Origin: an uncultured Alistipes sp.
GTDB lineage: Bacteria; Bacteroidota; Bacteroidia; Bacteroidales; Rikenellaceae
Length of the DNA stretch: 64,000 nucleotides
NCBI GenBank assembly: GCA_944321965.1
Contig: CALUNH010000005.1
Coordinates: 35,954 to 99,953 of the forward strand
Direction: 5' to 3'
Position numbers and translations under genes: made by a program. Of this stretch, positions 1 through 8,175 are shown piece after piece. Position 1 is the first letter of the stretch, and every line of letters begins with the position of its first letter. A model generated the notes under the pieces. The model ran no database searches. It was not told the origin of the DNA and was given only the letters and a program-made list of their open reading frames with translations.

Positions 1-265
1 GAAGCTGGAAATCCGCAGGCCGCAGATCGGGATTTTTCGTCCAGTGGAATTTCCATGATCCGTTGAGACTCAGGTAATAGGGCGATTGTTCGTGGGTCTG
101 GCGGCCCACCTGTTCTTCGGAGGCATAGGGCCAGACGTAGGCGTGCGGTTCGAGTTTGTTCAGCCCGATGGCGTATTGGCTCTGCCATTCGGGCTGCTGC
201 CCGACGGCCGGCCCTGCAAGGCCGACCATCGAGAGCAGTGACAGGTATATACTCCGGTTTTTCAT
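1..265 (-). CDS. GH2-family beta-galactosidase, N-terminal part only (runs off the left edge)
   Basis: The start codon is at 265-263 and the reading frame is open to base 1, giving 88 codons. The protein begins with a basic, hydrophobic signal peptide (MKNRSIYLSLLSMVGLAGPA). Then comes the N-terminal signature of Bacteroidota GH2 beta-galactosidases: a Gly-Leu-Asn-Lys-Leu stretch, a Pro-His-Ala-Tyr-Val stretch, and SPYYLSLNGSWKFHW, the first strand of the sugar-binding domain. The catalytic domain lies outside the window, so activity is inferred from the family. It would remove terminal beta-linked galactose in the periplasm. It starts 21 bp after the GH20 gene in the same direction and is probably the next gene of the same operon. 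Confidence 0.8.
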   Translation of the reverse strand, partial: MKNRSIYLSLLSMVGLAGPAVGQQPEWQSQYAIGLNKLEPHAYVWPYASEEQVGRQTHEQSPYYLSLNGSWKFHWTKNPDLRPADFQL

Positions 266-286
266 GCTTTTCGCGTGTTCGGGTGA

Positions 287-2596
287 TTATTCGATGATGA
301 TTTCGTCCAGATAGAGTTTTGCGCTCTGTCCCGGGCGGACATGTCCTTCGGGGCAACTCCCCGCACCGCGCATCCGTACCCGCACATAGCGGGCTTCGCG
401 CTCCTGCAGGTCGAAGGTCAGCTGCTCGATGAAGGTTCCCTCGCGGAAGATCTCGTTGGGCGAGAAGCTGCGTTCGGCCACCTGCGTGAAGTGTTCGTTG
501 TCATCCGAGAGTTCGATGCCCATCCACGCAGGCAGGTGCACGGCCATGCCGTAATTGGTGATGCACCCCGTTGTGAGGCGCTTCAGCGTGTCGCCCGCTC
601 CGAGGTCGATCGTGAAGGCCACCTCGTCGCACGAATCCCACGTGCACCACTCCGAATCGGTGTACTTGTCGCTTCCGCGCAGTCCGTTGACCAGCAGCCA
701 GTCGTTCGCACCGCCGCCCGAGATGTTTCGGGCCGTAGCCTTGTTGAACGTCAGGGGCAGATCCAGCACTTCGCCCATGCGTTCTCCGTCGCGGAAGGTG
801 GCGCAGCGCAATGTCGTGGACCGTTCGATGCGCAGCGGCACCTCGTAGCGGGCGGAACGGGCCGACGGCTCCTTGCCGTCGGTCGTGTATCGGATCTCGA
901 CGTCGGGGCGGATGCACTCCAGTTCGACGCGCAGTGCGCCGGAGTCGGGACGGATGCACTCCTGAATGTTGTACATCGAACGGGCGTAGCGGACTCCCTG
1001 TACGTCGAGCCGCGGCAGGAAGTGGTCGAGCCGTTCGAGGAATCCCGTCCACTCCTTCGTGCCGCGCGGCTCCCAGGCCACCTCGGCCAGCGCCGCCAGA
1101 CGCGGGAAGAGCAGGTATTCGACATCTTCGGGCGAGTCGCAGAACTCGGTCCACATCGAGGCCTGCACGCCCATGAGCAGCTCTTCATATTCGGGCAGCC
1201 ATCCCTCCTGTACGGGTTCGTAGTCGTAGACGTCCTTCAGCGTGTTGTTTCCGAAATAGGTCAACGGCTCGAAGCGCTGCGGACCCTGATAGCGGATCAG
1301 GTAGAGGACGCGCGCCGGGGTCAGGATGAAGCGGTGTCCTTCGGCTGCGGCCTTCAGGGCGGCCTGGCCGAATCCTTGCCAGCCCATGATGATCACCTTG
1401 TCGGGGAGTGTGCTGTTGGTCAGTTCGTCCCAGCCGATCACCTCGCGGCCCTTCGAACGGACGTAGTTGCAGATGCGGCGCATGAAGTATCCCTGCAGCT
1501 CCTCGGTGGAGGCAAGTCCCTCCTCGCGGATGCGGCGCTGACAGCGCGGGCACCGCTCCCAGTTGCTTTTCCACGCCTCGTCGCCCCCCACGTGGATGTA
1601 GTGCGACGGGAAGAGTTCCAGCACTTCGTCGAAGATGTTTTGCAGGAAGCCGAAGGTCCGTTCGTTGCCGGCGCAGAAGATGATGTCGGCATTCCGGCCG
1701 CCCAGTCCGGGCAGTACGCCGATGTAGCGGTCAACGACCGGGCAGGCATACTCCGGATAGGCCGCCAGGGCAGCGTTCGAGTGGGCGGGGATGTCGATTT
1801 CGGGGATCACCTCGATCTGCCGCTCGGCAGCGTAGGCGACGATTTCGCGGATGTCGTCCTGCGTGTAGAAGCCGCCGACGGGTGTCGGTTCATCCGGTTC
1901 GGGGTTGCGGCGCGCCGGGAACGGAACCCCCGGACGGTCTACGCGCCACGCCCCAACCTCCGTCAGACGCGGGTAACGCTTGATTTCCAGGCGCCAGCCA
2001 TTGTCGTCGGTCAGGTGCAGGTGCAGTTTGTTGAGTTTGAGCTGCGCCATGCACTCGATCAGCCGCAACAGGCGCTCCTTGGGCATGAAGAAGCGTGCCA
2101 CGTCGAGGTGCATACCGCGGTAGGCGAATCGCGGGGCATCCTCGATCCGCACGGCCGGGACACTCCATGCCGCCTGGACCGCCTGATCTCCTTCGAGTTG
2201 GGCGGGCAGCAGCTGCCGCAGGCTCTGCATCGCGTAGAAGAATCCGCGGCAATCGGCGGCCTGCACCGTGATCTGTTTCGGGCGGATATCCAGCACGTAG
2301 GCTTCGGGAGCCAGCGTCGTATCGCTTTCGAAGCGGATATCGCCCGGGGTGTTGCCTTGTGCGACGTGCGGCGTGAAACCTGCCGGGAGGGTCAGGAGCC
2401 GGGCGAAATTCCGGGCCACGGCGGCCTGCTCGTCGTTTTCGACCACGAAGGTCGTCGTCTCCGAGAAGTCGAACCGGCCTGCTGCGGGAGCGGCGCTTGT
2501 CGGAGCGGGGAGGATCCGGATTGGCTCCGGGGTGCGACAGCCGCTCACGGCCGCGCAGCACAGCATTCCTGTCAGAAAGAGGATCGTGCGTCTCAT
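287..2596 (-). CDS. GH20 beta-N-acetylhexosaminidase lipoprotein
   Basis: 769 residues. A lipoprotein signal ends at Cys20 (AVSGC). Residues about 40-150 form the GH20b domain and 155-530 the catalytic TIM barrel. The adjacent acid pair Asp339-Glu340 in HVGGDE is the GH20 catalytic pair used in substrate-assisted hydrolysis. The C-terminal part holds a chitobiase-type beta-sandwich (about 545-630) and a discoidin (F5/8 C)-like carbohydrate-binding domain to the end. It should release terminal beta-GlcNAc or GalNAc at the cell surface or in the periplasm. The start overlaps the stop of the upstream sulfatase gene (ATGA at 2596-2593), so the two are translationally coupled. A GH2 beta-galactosidase follows, which fits alternating removal of Gal and HexNAc. 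Confidence 0.93.
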   Translation of the reverse strand: MRRTILFLTGMLCCAAVSGCRTPEPIRILPAPTSAAPAAGRFDFSETTTFVVENDEQAAVARNFARLLTLPAGFTPHVAQGNTPGDIRFESDTTLAPEAYVLDIRPKQITVQAADCRGFFYAMQSLRQLLPAQLEGDQAVQAAWSVPAVRIEDAPRFAYRGMHLDVARFFMPKERLLRLIECMAQLKLNKLHLHLTDDNGWRLEIKRYPRLTEVGAWRVDRPGVPFPARRNPEPDEPTPVGGFYTQDDIREIVAYAAERQIEVIPEIDIPAHSNAALAAYPEYACPVVDRYIGVLPGLGGRNADIIFCAGNERTFGFLQNIFDEVLELFPSHYIHVGGDEAWKSNWERCPRCQRRIREEGLASTEELQGYFMRRICNYVRSKGREVIGWDELTNSTLPDKVIIMGWQGFGQAALKAAAEGHRFILTPARVLYLIRYQGPQRFEPLTYFGNNTLKDVYDYEPVQEGWLPEYEELLMGVQASMWTEFCDSPEDVEYLLFPRLAALAEVAWEPRGTKEWTGFLERLDHFLPRLDVQGVRYARSMYNIQECIRPDSGALRVELECIRPDVEIRYTTDGKEPSARSARYEVPLRIERSTTLRCATFRDGERMGEVLDLPLTFNKATARNISGGGANDWLLVNGLRGSDKYTDSEWCTWDSCDEVAFTIDLGAGDTLKRLTTGCITNYGMAVHLPAWMGIELSDDNEHFTQVAERSFSPNEIFREGTFIEQLTFDLQEREARYVRVRMRGAGSCPEGHVRPGQSAKLYLDEIIIE

Positions 2597-4179
2597 CGGG
2601 GCATGTCTTTATCGTATTCGGAACCGAAACGTACCGGATCGTGATACTGTTCCTGCAGTTTTCCGAGCCGGGTTTTCAGATCGGCCGTCACCTCCTCAGT
2701 GCCGGGCTGGCCGTAGAGGTTGTGCATCTCCGCCGGGTCGGCTTGCAGGTCGTAGAGTTCCCAGACGTCGATGTCGTTGTAGAAGTGGATCAGCTTCCAG
2801 CGATCCGTACGGATGCCGTAGTGGCGTTTGACCATGTGCTCGGCCGGGTATTCGTAGAAATGGTAGTAGAGTGCATCGCGCCATTCGGCAGGCTGTTCGC
2901 CCCGCAACAGCGGAGCCAGCGACTTGCCGTGCATGTCGTCGGGAACCTCCACGCCGGCCATTTCGAGGAACGTCGGCGCATAGTCGATGTTCTGTACCAG
3001 CTGCGGAATGTCGCCGTGTGCCGCATAGCCCTTCGGCAGGCGCATGATCAGCGGCGTGCGCATCGACTCCTCGTACATGAAGCGTTTATCGAACCAGCCG
3101 TGCTCACCCATGTAGAAGCCCTGATCCGAGGTATAGACCACCAGCGTGTTGTCGAGCATGCCCTTCTCCTCAAGGTAGTCCAGCACGCGGCCCACGTTGT
3201 CGTCCAGCGACTTCACGGTCTTCATATAGTCGCGCATGTAGCGCGTGAATTTCCACTCGGCCAGTTCGCGCCCCTGCGGATTCTTACGGTAGAACTCCTC
3301 GATCACCGGACCGTAGAAGGCGTCCCACGCCGCCCGCTGTTCGGGGTTCATGCGCCCGATGAACTGCTCGTAGAGACTTTTCAGCCGCGTCTCGCGGTCG
3401 GGACGCAGCATTTTCAGGTCGTAGATCATGTCCATGTCGCGCACGATCGACATCTCCTGCGCGGCGGCCGCCGGACGTCCCGCGTAGTCGTCGAAGAAGT
3501 TTTCGGGGAGCGCGAAGGTGCGGTCCTCGTACAGGGCGAGGTTGCACGTGTCGGCCATCCAGTTGCGGTGGATCGCCTTGTGGTGGATCAGCAGGCAGAA
3601 GGGTTTCGAAGGATCGCGCTCCTGCTCCATCCAGCGGATCGCATCGTCCGTGATGATGTTCGTGACGTAGCCCTCGCGACGCACCGTATCGTTCTGCTGC
3701 GTCACAAAATCCGGATTGTAATAGTCGCCCTGTCCCGGGAGGATCTCCCAGAAGTCGAAGCCCGTCGGAAGGCTTTCAAGGTGCCACTTGCCCACCAGTG
3801 CGGTTTGATAACCCGCCTTTTGGAGCAACTTCGGGAAGGTCTGCTGCGAGCCGTCGAAGACGCAGGTCGTGTTGTCGAAAAAGCGGTTCGCGCACGAGTG
3901 CTTGCCCGTGATCATGCAGGCGCGGCTCGGGCCGCTCAACGAGTTGGCCACGAAACTGTTCGTGAAGCGCACTCCGTCACGGGCAATACGGTCCAAATTG
4001 GGCGTCTGCATGTAGCGCGTATCGTAGCAGCTCATCATCTGCGCCGTATGGTCGTCCGTCATGATGTAGACGATGTTGAGGCGGTCGGGCGTCTTCGGCT
4101 GCTCGTGGCAGGCCGTGGCTCCGGCCAGGAGCCCCGTCGTCAGCAGAGCTCCGGTCTTATGGCAGTTCCATTCAATCAT
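2593..4179 (-). CDS. Family S1 sulfatase, serine-type, secreted
   Basis: The start is placed at 4179 because the sequence from there begins MIEWNCHK and continues as a hydrophobic signal peptide with a weak lipobox at Cys24; an in-frame ATG at 4218 only adds a non-hydrophobic leader. The motif S82-G-P-S-R with Thr91-Gly92 is the formylglycine signature of S1 sulfatases with serine as the modified residue. It would need an anaerobic maturase (anSME), which is not in this window. Asp42-Asp43 are the expected metal ligands. About 528 residues is normal for the family. Position between GH16 and GH20 genes suggests that it removes sulfate blocking the exo-glycosidases, for example from 6-sulfo-GlcNAc or sulfo-Gal. 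That substrate is inferred; the S1 subfamily cannot be set by eye. Confidence 0.9.
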   Translation of the reverse strand: MIEWNCHKTGALLTTGLLAGATACHEQPKTPDRLNIVYIMTDDHTAQMMSCYDTRYMQTPNLDRIARDGVRFTNSFVANSLSGPSRACMITGKHSCANRFFDNTTCVFDGSQQTFPKLLQKAGYQTALVGKWHLESLPTGFDFWEILPGQGDYYNPDFVTQQNDTVRREGYVTNIITDDAIRWMEQERDPSKPFCLLIHHKAIHRNWMADTCNLALYEDRTFALPENFFDDYAGRPAAAAQEMSIVRDMDMIYDLKMLRPDRETRLKSLYEQFIGRMNPEQRAAWDAFYGPVIEEFYRKNPQGRELAEWKFTRYMRDYMKTVKSLDDNVGRVLDYLEEKGMLDNTLVVYTSDQGFYMGEHGWFDKRFMYEESMRTPLIMRLPKGYAAHGDIPQLVQNIDYAPTFLEMAGVEVPDDMHGKSLAPLLRGEQPAEWRDALYYHFYEYPAEHMVKRHYGIRTDRWKLIHFYNDIDVWELYDLQADPAEMHNLYGQPGTEEVTADLKTRLGKLQEQYHDPVRFGSEYDKDMPR

Positions 4180-4231
4180 AGTATCGGTGAGGTTTTCGAG
4201 GGATAATGCCGGAAGCACCGTTATCTCCCAA

Positions 4232-4262
4232 TAAAATTAAGCATAAATTCCGGTTTTCGCAA
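4232..4262 (-). promoter_or_regulatory. Possible promoter of the sulfatase-GH20-GH2 unit
   Basis: On the minus strand TTG (4262-4260) lies 20 bp upstream of TAATTTTA (4239-4232). This is one base from the Bacteroidota -7 consensus TAnnTTTG. It sits between a terminator after GH16 and the sulfatase start, so it could give the downstream enzymes their own transcript. Confidence 0.35.
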
Positions 4263-4347
4263 GCGTTTCCGGATTCCGGGGTTCCCGTCCCGGATGCAAA
4301 AAGCGCCCGCGCGAGGCGGATGCCGTACCGGCACCCTCCTGAATCTG

Positions 4348-4390
4348 AAAAAAGCCCGGACGGAGATGATCCCATCGTCCGCCCGGACTC
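4348..4390 (-). terminator. Rho-independent terminator after the GH16 gene
   Basis: Read on the minus strand, a 12-bp stem with two G-U pairs encloses a second small stem and is followed by six U residues. It lies 26 bp downstream of the GH16 stop codon. Confidence 0.75.
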
Positions 4391-4415
4391 ATGAACGGTA
4401 TAGTCAGAGGTCGTG

Positions 4416-6311
4416 TCAGAAGAACTTGCCGGCCGTGTTCACGGCTCCGGCTCCCGCCGTGGTGTAGTTTTCGTTGATCCAGTAGCGGATCCAGTCGATC
4501 TCCATGCGCGGCGTCAGGTCGCTGCTCTTCGACTCCTCGTAGCTCAGGGCCGTGAACTGCGGATCGGCCCACGAGCCGGAATTGATTTCTTCCAGCGTCA
4601 GATCGCCGCACGACCATTCGGCAGCCAGACCTGTCGTCAGCAGGATGTGCAGGCCGTTGGGGTTCATTTCGCGGTTGAAGGCCCACTTGAAGCTGTTGTC
4701 CGCCGAGGTGAAGGTCCGGGTTGTGACGCCGTTGATACCCATGTTGATCGTGTTCTCGTCGACGATCTCCACCCAATAGATGTTCCACTCCGAGGGTTCG
4801 ATGGTCTTGTTGACCGTCGGATTGGCGTGTACGTCGTCGACCGGCGTGCCGTAGTGGAGCGTCTGGTGGACGGTCTTGATCGTTCCGGCGACGTCCGAGG
4901 TCATCACGGGGTTCTCCATGATGTCGATCTCGCCGCAGTCGGGCCATGCAGTCGAGGCGTTGTTGCTGTTGCCCATCAGCCAGATTGCATAGTTGAATCC
5001 CTTCAGTGCGCCGCGGATTCGGGCACGGACCTCGATGCGCGTACCTACGGTGATGACGGTGTGCTGCGGAACGGCGGTGTTTGCACCGATCTTGTTGGCG
5101 TAGAGTGCTGCGGCACCGAAGGTGCGGGTGCGGTCGCCCGATCCCGTGGAGGCTTGTCCCGGAGCCTTGGCCGCCCACATGCGCAGGTAACCGTCGTCGG
5201 TCACATTGGTGAACTTTTCGTTGCTCACATAGCAGGTCTCTTCGATGGCTGCCGTGTTCTGGGCACCCCAGCCGTTAGCCGTCAGTGCGGGACGCACGCC
5301 GTTGGCGTTCAGAACCGTGCGGCTGTAGCTCCAACCGTCCAGAGCCTGGAACTCGACGGCGTTGAGCAGCGTCCACGTGTCGGCCAGCGTCCGGTTCGGG
5401 TGCTTCGAACCCTTGCCGTACTCCGTGCTCTTGGTCATCAGCACGTCACCCTCCTTGTAGGACGGGCAGACCAGGTAGAGAGCCTTCGTGGCCGACGAAT
5501 AGAACGTCCGGTCGGGGTAGTCGTATACCCAGCGTTCGTCGAGCAGACGGTCGCCCTTGGCCAGGTCGGCGTCGATGCGGGTCAGCGTGAATCCACGGAC
5601 GGCATACTTTTCGTTGGCCACCGAGCCCGTGAAGTTCCAGTCGCGGTCGTCCTGCGTCTCGCCGTTGTCCCACGACACGGCGATCTCCGCACTTTCGGCC
5701 ACCGTCTCACCCTTCGCAATGGTCAGCGTCGAGGGGAAGTTCGTGAATTCGGCCGTGGCTGCCTCCTCCTCGGGGGTCAGCGTGATGACCAGATTCGTCG
5801 GTGCCGGGACGGCGATCGAGGCCTGCAGTACGAAACTCTGGCCCTCGATCACATCGTTCGAGGTGGCATTCTTGACCGAAACGGTGACATAGTGGTAGTC
5901 GCTGATCGTCACCGTTTGGGCCGCACCTTCGATGGCGCGTCCCTCGGCGCTCACCCACAACTTCACCGAGTGTTCGCCCGTGATCCCCGACTCCTTGATC
6001 GGGAAGTCGACCGTCACCGATTCGCTGTCGGCCGGGAAGGTGACTTCATAGGGGAATTCCGTGAACAGGTCACAGTGGAGCCCATTGTCGATGGCTTCGA
6101 AATAGAGCGTGAAGTCCGACTGCCGCAGGGCGTCGCCCTCTTCCGTATCGTCAATGCTGACGGTTGCCGTCAGTGTTTCACCCTGGCAGAATGAGGTTGA
6201 ATTGAGGGTCACCTTGAGCGGTGACTTCGGTTCGGCAAGTGCCTCTTCGGTCTTGTCGTCGTTGCAGGCGACGCAGCCCAGAAGGCCCAGAAATATCATC
6301 AGTTTTTTCAT
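4416..6311 (-). CDS. GH16 endo-glycanase lipoprotein with N-terminal beta-sandwich modules
   Basis: 631 residues. The signal peptide has two possible lipoprotein cysteines (LLGC and CVAC). Residues about 30-250 form two Calx-beta or Ig-like modules rich in beta strands. The GH16 catalytic domain follows, with the family motif GEIDIMEN: Glu461 nucleophile, Asp463, Glu466 acid/base. It is third in the operon after SusC and SusD, the usual place for the surface endo-acting enzyme that cuts the polymer before import. GH16 enzymes cut beta-1,3 or beta-1,4 linkages in laminarin, agars, keratan-type chains or mucin O-glycans. The neighbouring GH20, GH2 and sulfatase favour a Gal/GlcNAc substrate; that choice is inference. 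Confidence 0.9.
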   Translation of the reverse strand: MKKLMIFLGLLGCVACNDDKTEEALAEPKSPLKVTLNSTSFCQGETLTATVSIDDTEEGDALRQSDFTLYFEAIDNGLHCDLFTEFPYEVTFPADSESVTVDFPIKESGITGEHSVKLWVSAEGRAIEGAAQTVTISDYHYVTVSVKNATSNDVIEGQSFVLQASIAVPAPTNLVITLTPEEEAATAEFTNFPSTLTIAKGETVAESAEIAVSWDNGETQDDRDWNFTGSVANEKYAVRGFTLTRIDADLAKGDRLLDERWVYDYPDRTFYSSATKALYLVCPSYKEGDVLMTKSTEYGKGSKHPNRTLADTWTLLNAVEFQALDGWSYSRTVLNANGVRPALTANGWGAQNTAAIEETCYVSNEKFTNVTDDGYLRMWAAKAPGQASTGSGDRTRTFGAAALYANKIGANTAVPQHTVITVGTRIEVRARIRGALKGFNYAIWLMGNSNNASTAWPDCGEIDIMENPVMTSDVAGTIKTVHQTLHYGTPVDDVHANPTVNKTIEPSEWNIYWVEIVDENTINMGINGVTTRTFTSADNSFKWAFNREMNPNGLHILLTTGLAAEWSCGDLTLEEINSGSWADPQFTALSYEESKSSDLTPRMEIDWIRYWINENYTTAGAGAVNTAGKFF

Positions 6312-6330
6312 GATTCGTCAGGTTTAAGGA

Positions 6331-8157
6331 TCAATATCCGAAGTTGTTGTCCGTATTGGAGATGGCGGGGTTGGCGTCGATCTCGCTGCTGGGGATCGGC
6401 AGCAGCAGGTTCTTCTTGAGGAAGTCGGCCGAGAGGGCATCCTTCTGTCCCAGATCGAAGAGCCGGTCCGCAAAGTTGTTTACGTTCGTGGCGTAGTTGG
6501 CGTCGGTTGCCACCGTGATCGCGTGGTTGTTGTTCTTCAGCAGCAGCTTCTCCATGTACTCCGTGCCGCGGACGCGCACCATGTCGAAGAGCGAGGGCTC
6601 GCCCATCAGCTCGAACAGACGCTCGAAGTAGAGCTTCTCGGTCACCTCCTCCTTCGAGAGCGACTTCGGCCAGTCGGCCGGCTGTGCCGCTACGTAGGAG
6701 ACGGGCGAGGAGAGCGGAATCGACTTGCGGGCGCGGTCGAGTACCTCGTTGGCCAGGTCGATGGCGCGGTCCTTCTGGTCCAGCTCGTTGTAGACGTCGG
6801 CCATCAGCAGCAGCATCTCCGCATAGCGGTAGACGATCAGGTGCTTGTGGGCGTAGGTACCCGTCTGGGTCTGGTCGTAGAGCTTGCCGAAGTAGGGCCA
6901 CTTTTCGCTGTTGCCCACCTGGGTGAAGTGGGTCCACAACCCCTTGACGTCGTCGGCGTTATCGCCCGTATAGGAGTTGATCTCGGCCTGGGTGGGGTTG
7001 GTCTTGTCGGCGAAGAGTTCGTAGGGGAGTTTGACCACGTAGGCATCGGCTGCGGTGCCGTTCTTCGGCGTGACGAGCCGTTTGGGATAGGAGTAGACCG
7101 AGTCTCCGGGGCAGAGTTCGGCACCCACCTGCGGTTTGGGGTTGGCCTGGTTGTTGCCGTTGCGGGCACGCCACTGCGTCAGGAAGTTGGTCTCCACGCG
7201 CGGATCGCCCGGATAGGTGCCGTAATGCAGGTCATAGGCGTAGCGGGTGGCCCGATAGGTTCCCCAGTTGATACCCGAAGTCGAGGCCTGCGGGGCGAAA
7301 CGGTTGCTGCCGCGGTTGTAGCAGACGCCCGACTCGGCGTTGAAGTTGAACTGGATGATCGCCTCCTTGCTGTTGGTCACGGCTCCGGCCTGGGTGTAGG
7401 GGACGAACAGGCTGTTGAGATTCGGTTCGAGTTCATATCCGGCGTGTTCGTAAACGTCGTCGAACATCGTCTTGGCGTTGGTCAGGTTGGCCGTGCGGTC
7501 GATGTCGAGCATGGCCATCTTGTAGTAGACCTTGCCCAGGAAGGCCTTGGCGGCCCACGAGTTGAGACGTCCCGTCGACGAGGAGGCCGAGATGTTCATG
7601 GCGGCCTTCAGATCATCGACGATCGTGCCGAAGACCGTCACGCGGTCCGTACGCGGCATGGCGATACCGTCCGACGACGAGGCTACCAGTTTCAGGGGCA
7701 CGTCGCCCCACAGCGAAACGAGGTTGTAGTAGGCGATGGCGCGCAGGAAACGGGCCTCGCCGAGTTTTTGCGTTTTGACGGTTTCGTCCAGACTGCTTGC
7801 CTCCATGCTTTCGATAAAGGCATTCACTTCGGCGATCACCTTGTACATGCCGTTCCAGGTCGACGACACCAGTCCGTTGCCGGGGACTACGGCCAGCGAG
7901 GCGAGTCCGTTCTCGTCGCCGCCGTTGCGCTGTCCCCAGGCCAGACCGCTGCCTACCAGGGGCACCTCCTGCCACATCTGGCCATAGGCGCCGTTCGCCG
8001 TCATGTAGCCGTAACATCCCAGCAGGGCCAGTTCGGCATTCTCCTCGTTAGAGAAGATGATCTTGCTGTTCTGCGAGTACTGGGGATCCTCGTCCAGACA
8101 GGAGGTCGTGAAGAGTCCTGCCGCCAGCATCAGTATTCCGTATGCTATCTTTTTCAT
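6331..8157 (-). CDS. susD-like: SusD/RagB-family glycan-binding lipoprotein
   Basis: 608 residues with a lipoprotein signal ending at Cys20 (FTTSC), followed by the SusD-type N-terminal helices (LDEDPQYSQNSKIIF) and a TPR-rich body. SusD proteins cap the SusC barrel at the outer membrane and bind the oligosaccharide before transport. The C-terminal part has the usual PIPSSEIDANPAI-type end of the family. The gene lies 18 bp downstream of susC and 19 bp upstream of the GH16 gene, so it is in the same transcript. Ligand specificity cannot be read from the sequence; its neighbours suggest a sulfated galacto-N-acetylglucosamine chain. Confidence 0.95.
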   Translation of the reverse strand: MKKIAYGILMLAAGLFTTSCLDEDPQYSQNSKIIFSNEENAELALLGCYGYMTANGAYGQMWQEVPLVGSGLAWGQRNGGDENGLASLAVVPGNGLVSSTWNGMYKVIAEVNAFIESMEASSLDETVKTQKLGEARFLRAIAYYNLVSLWGDVPLKLVASSSDGIAMPRTDRVTVFGTIVDDLKAAMNISASSSTGRLNSWAAKAFLGKVYYKMAMLDIDRTANLTNAKTMFDDVYEHAGYELEPNLNSLFVPYTQAGAVTNSKEAIIQFNFNAESGVCYNRGSNRFAPQASTSGINWGTYRATRYAYDLHYGTYPGDPRVETNFLTQWRARNGNNQANPKPQVGAELCPGDSVYSYPKRLVTPKNGTAADAYVVKLPYELFADKTNPTQAEINSYTGDNADDVKGLWTHFTQVGNSEKWPYFGKLYDQTQTGTYAHKHLIVYRYAEMLLLMADVYNELDQKDRAIDLANEVLDRARKSIPLSSPVSYVAAQPADWPKSLSKEEVTEKLYFERLFELMGEPSLFDMVRVRGTEYMEKLLLKNNNHAITVATDANYATNVNNFADRLFDLGQKDALSADFLKKNLLLPIPSSEIDANPAISNTDNNFGY

Positions 8158-8175
8158 TTCCGTGATTTTTTGCGA

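Noticed and set aside
341-2644. Long plus-strand open frame opposite the GH20 gene
   Set aside because: It is the antisense shadow of a GC-rich gene with clear GH20 motifs. The shadow has no family features.
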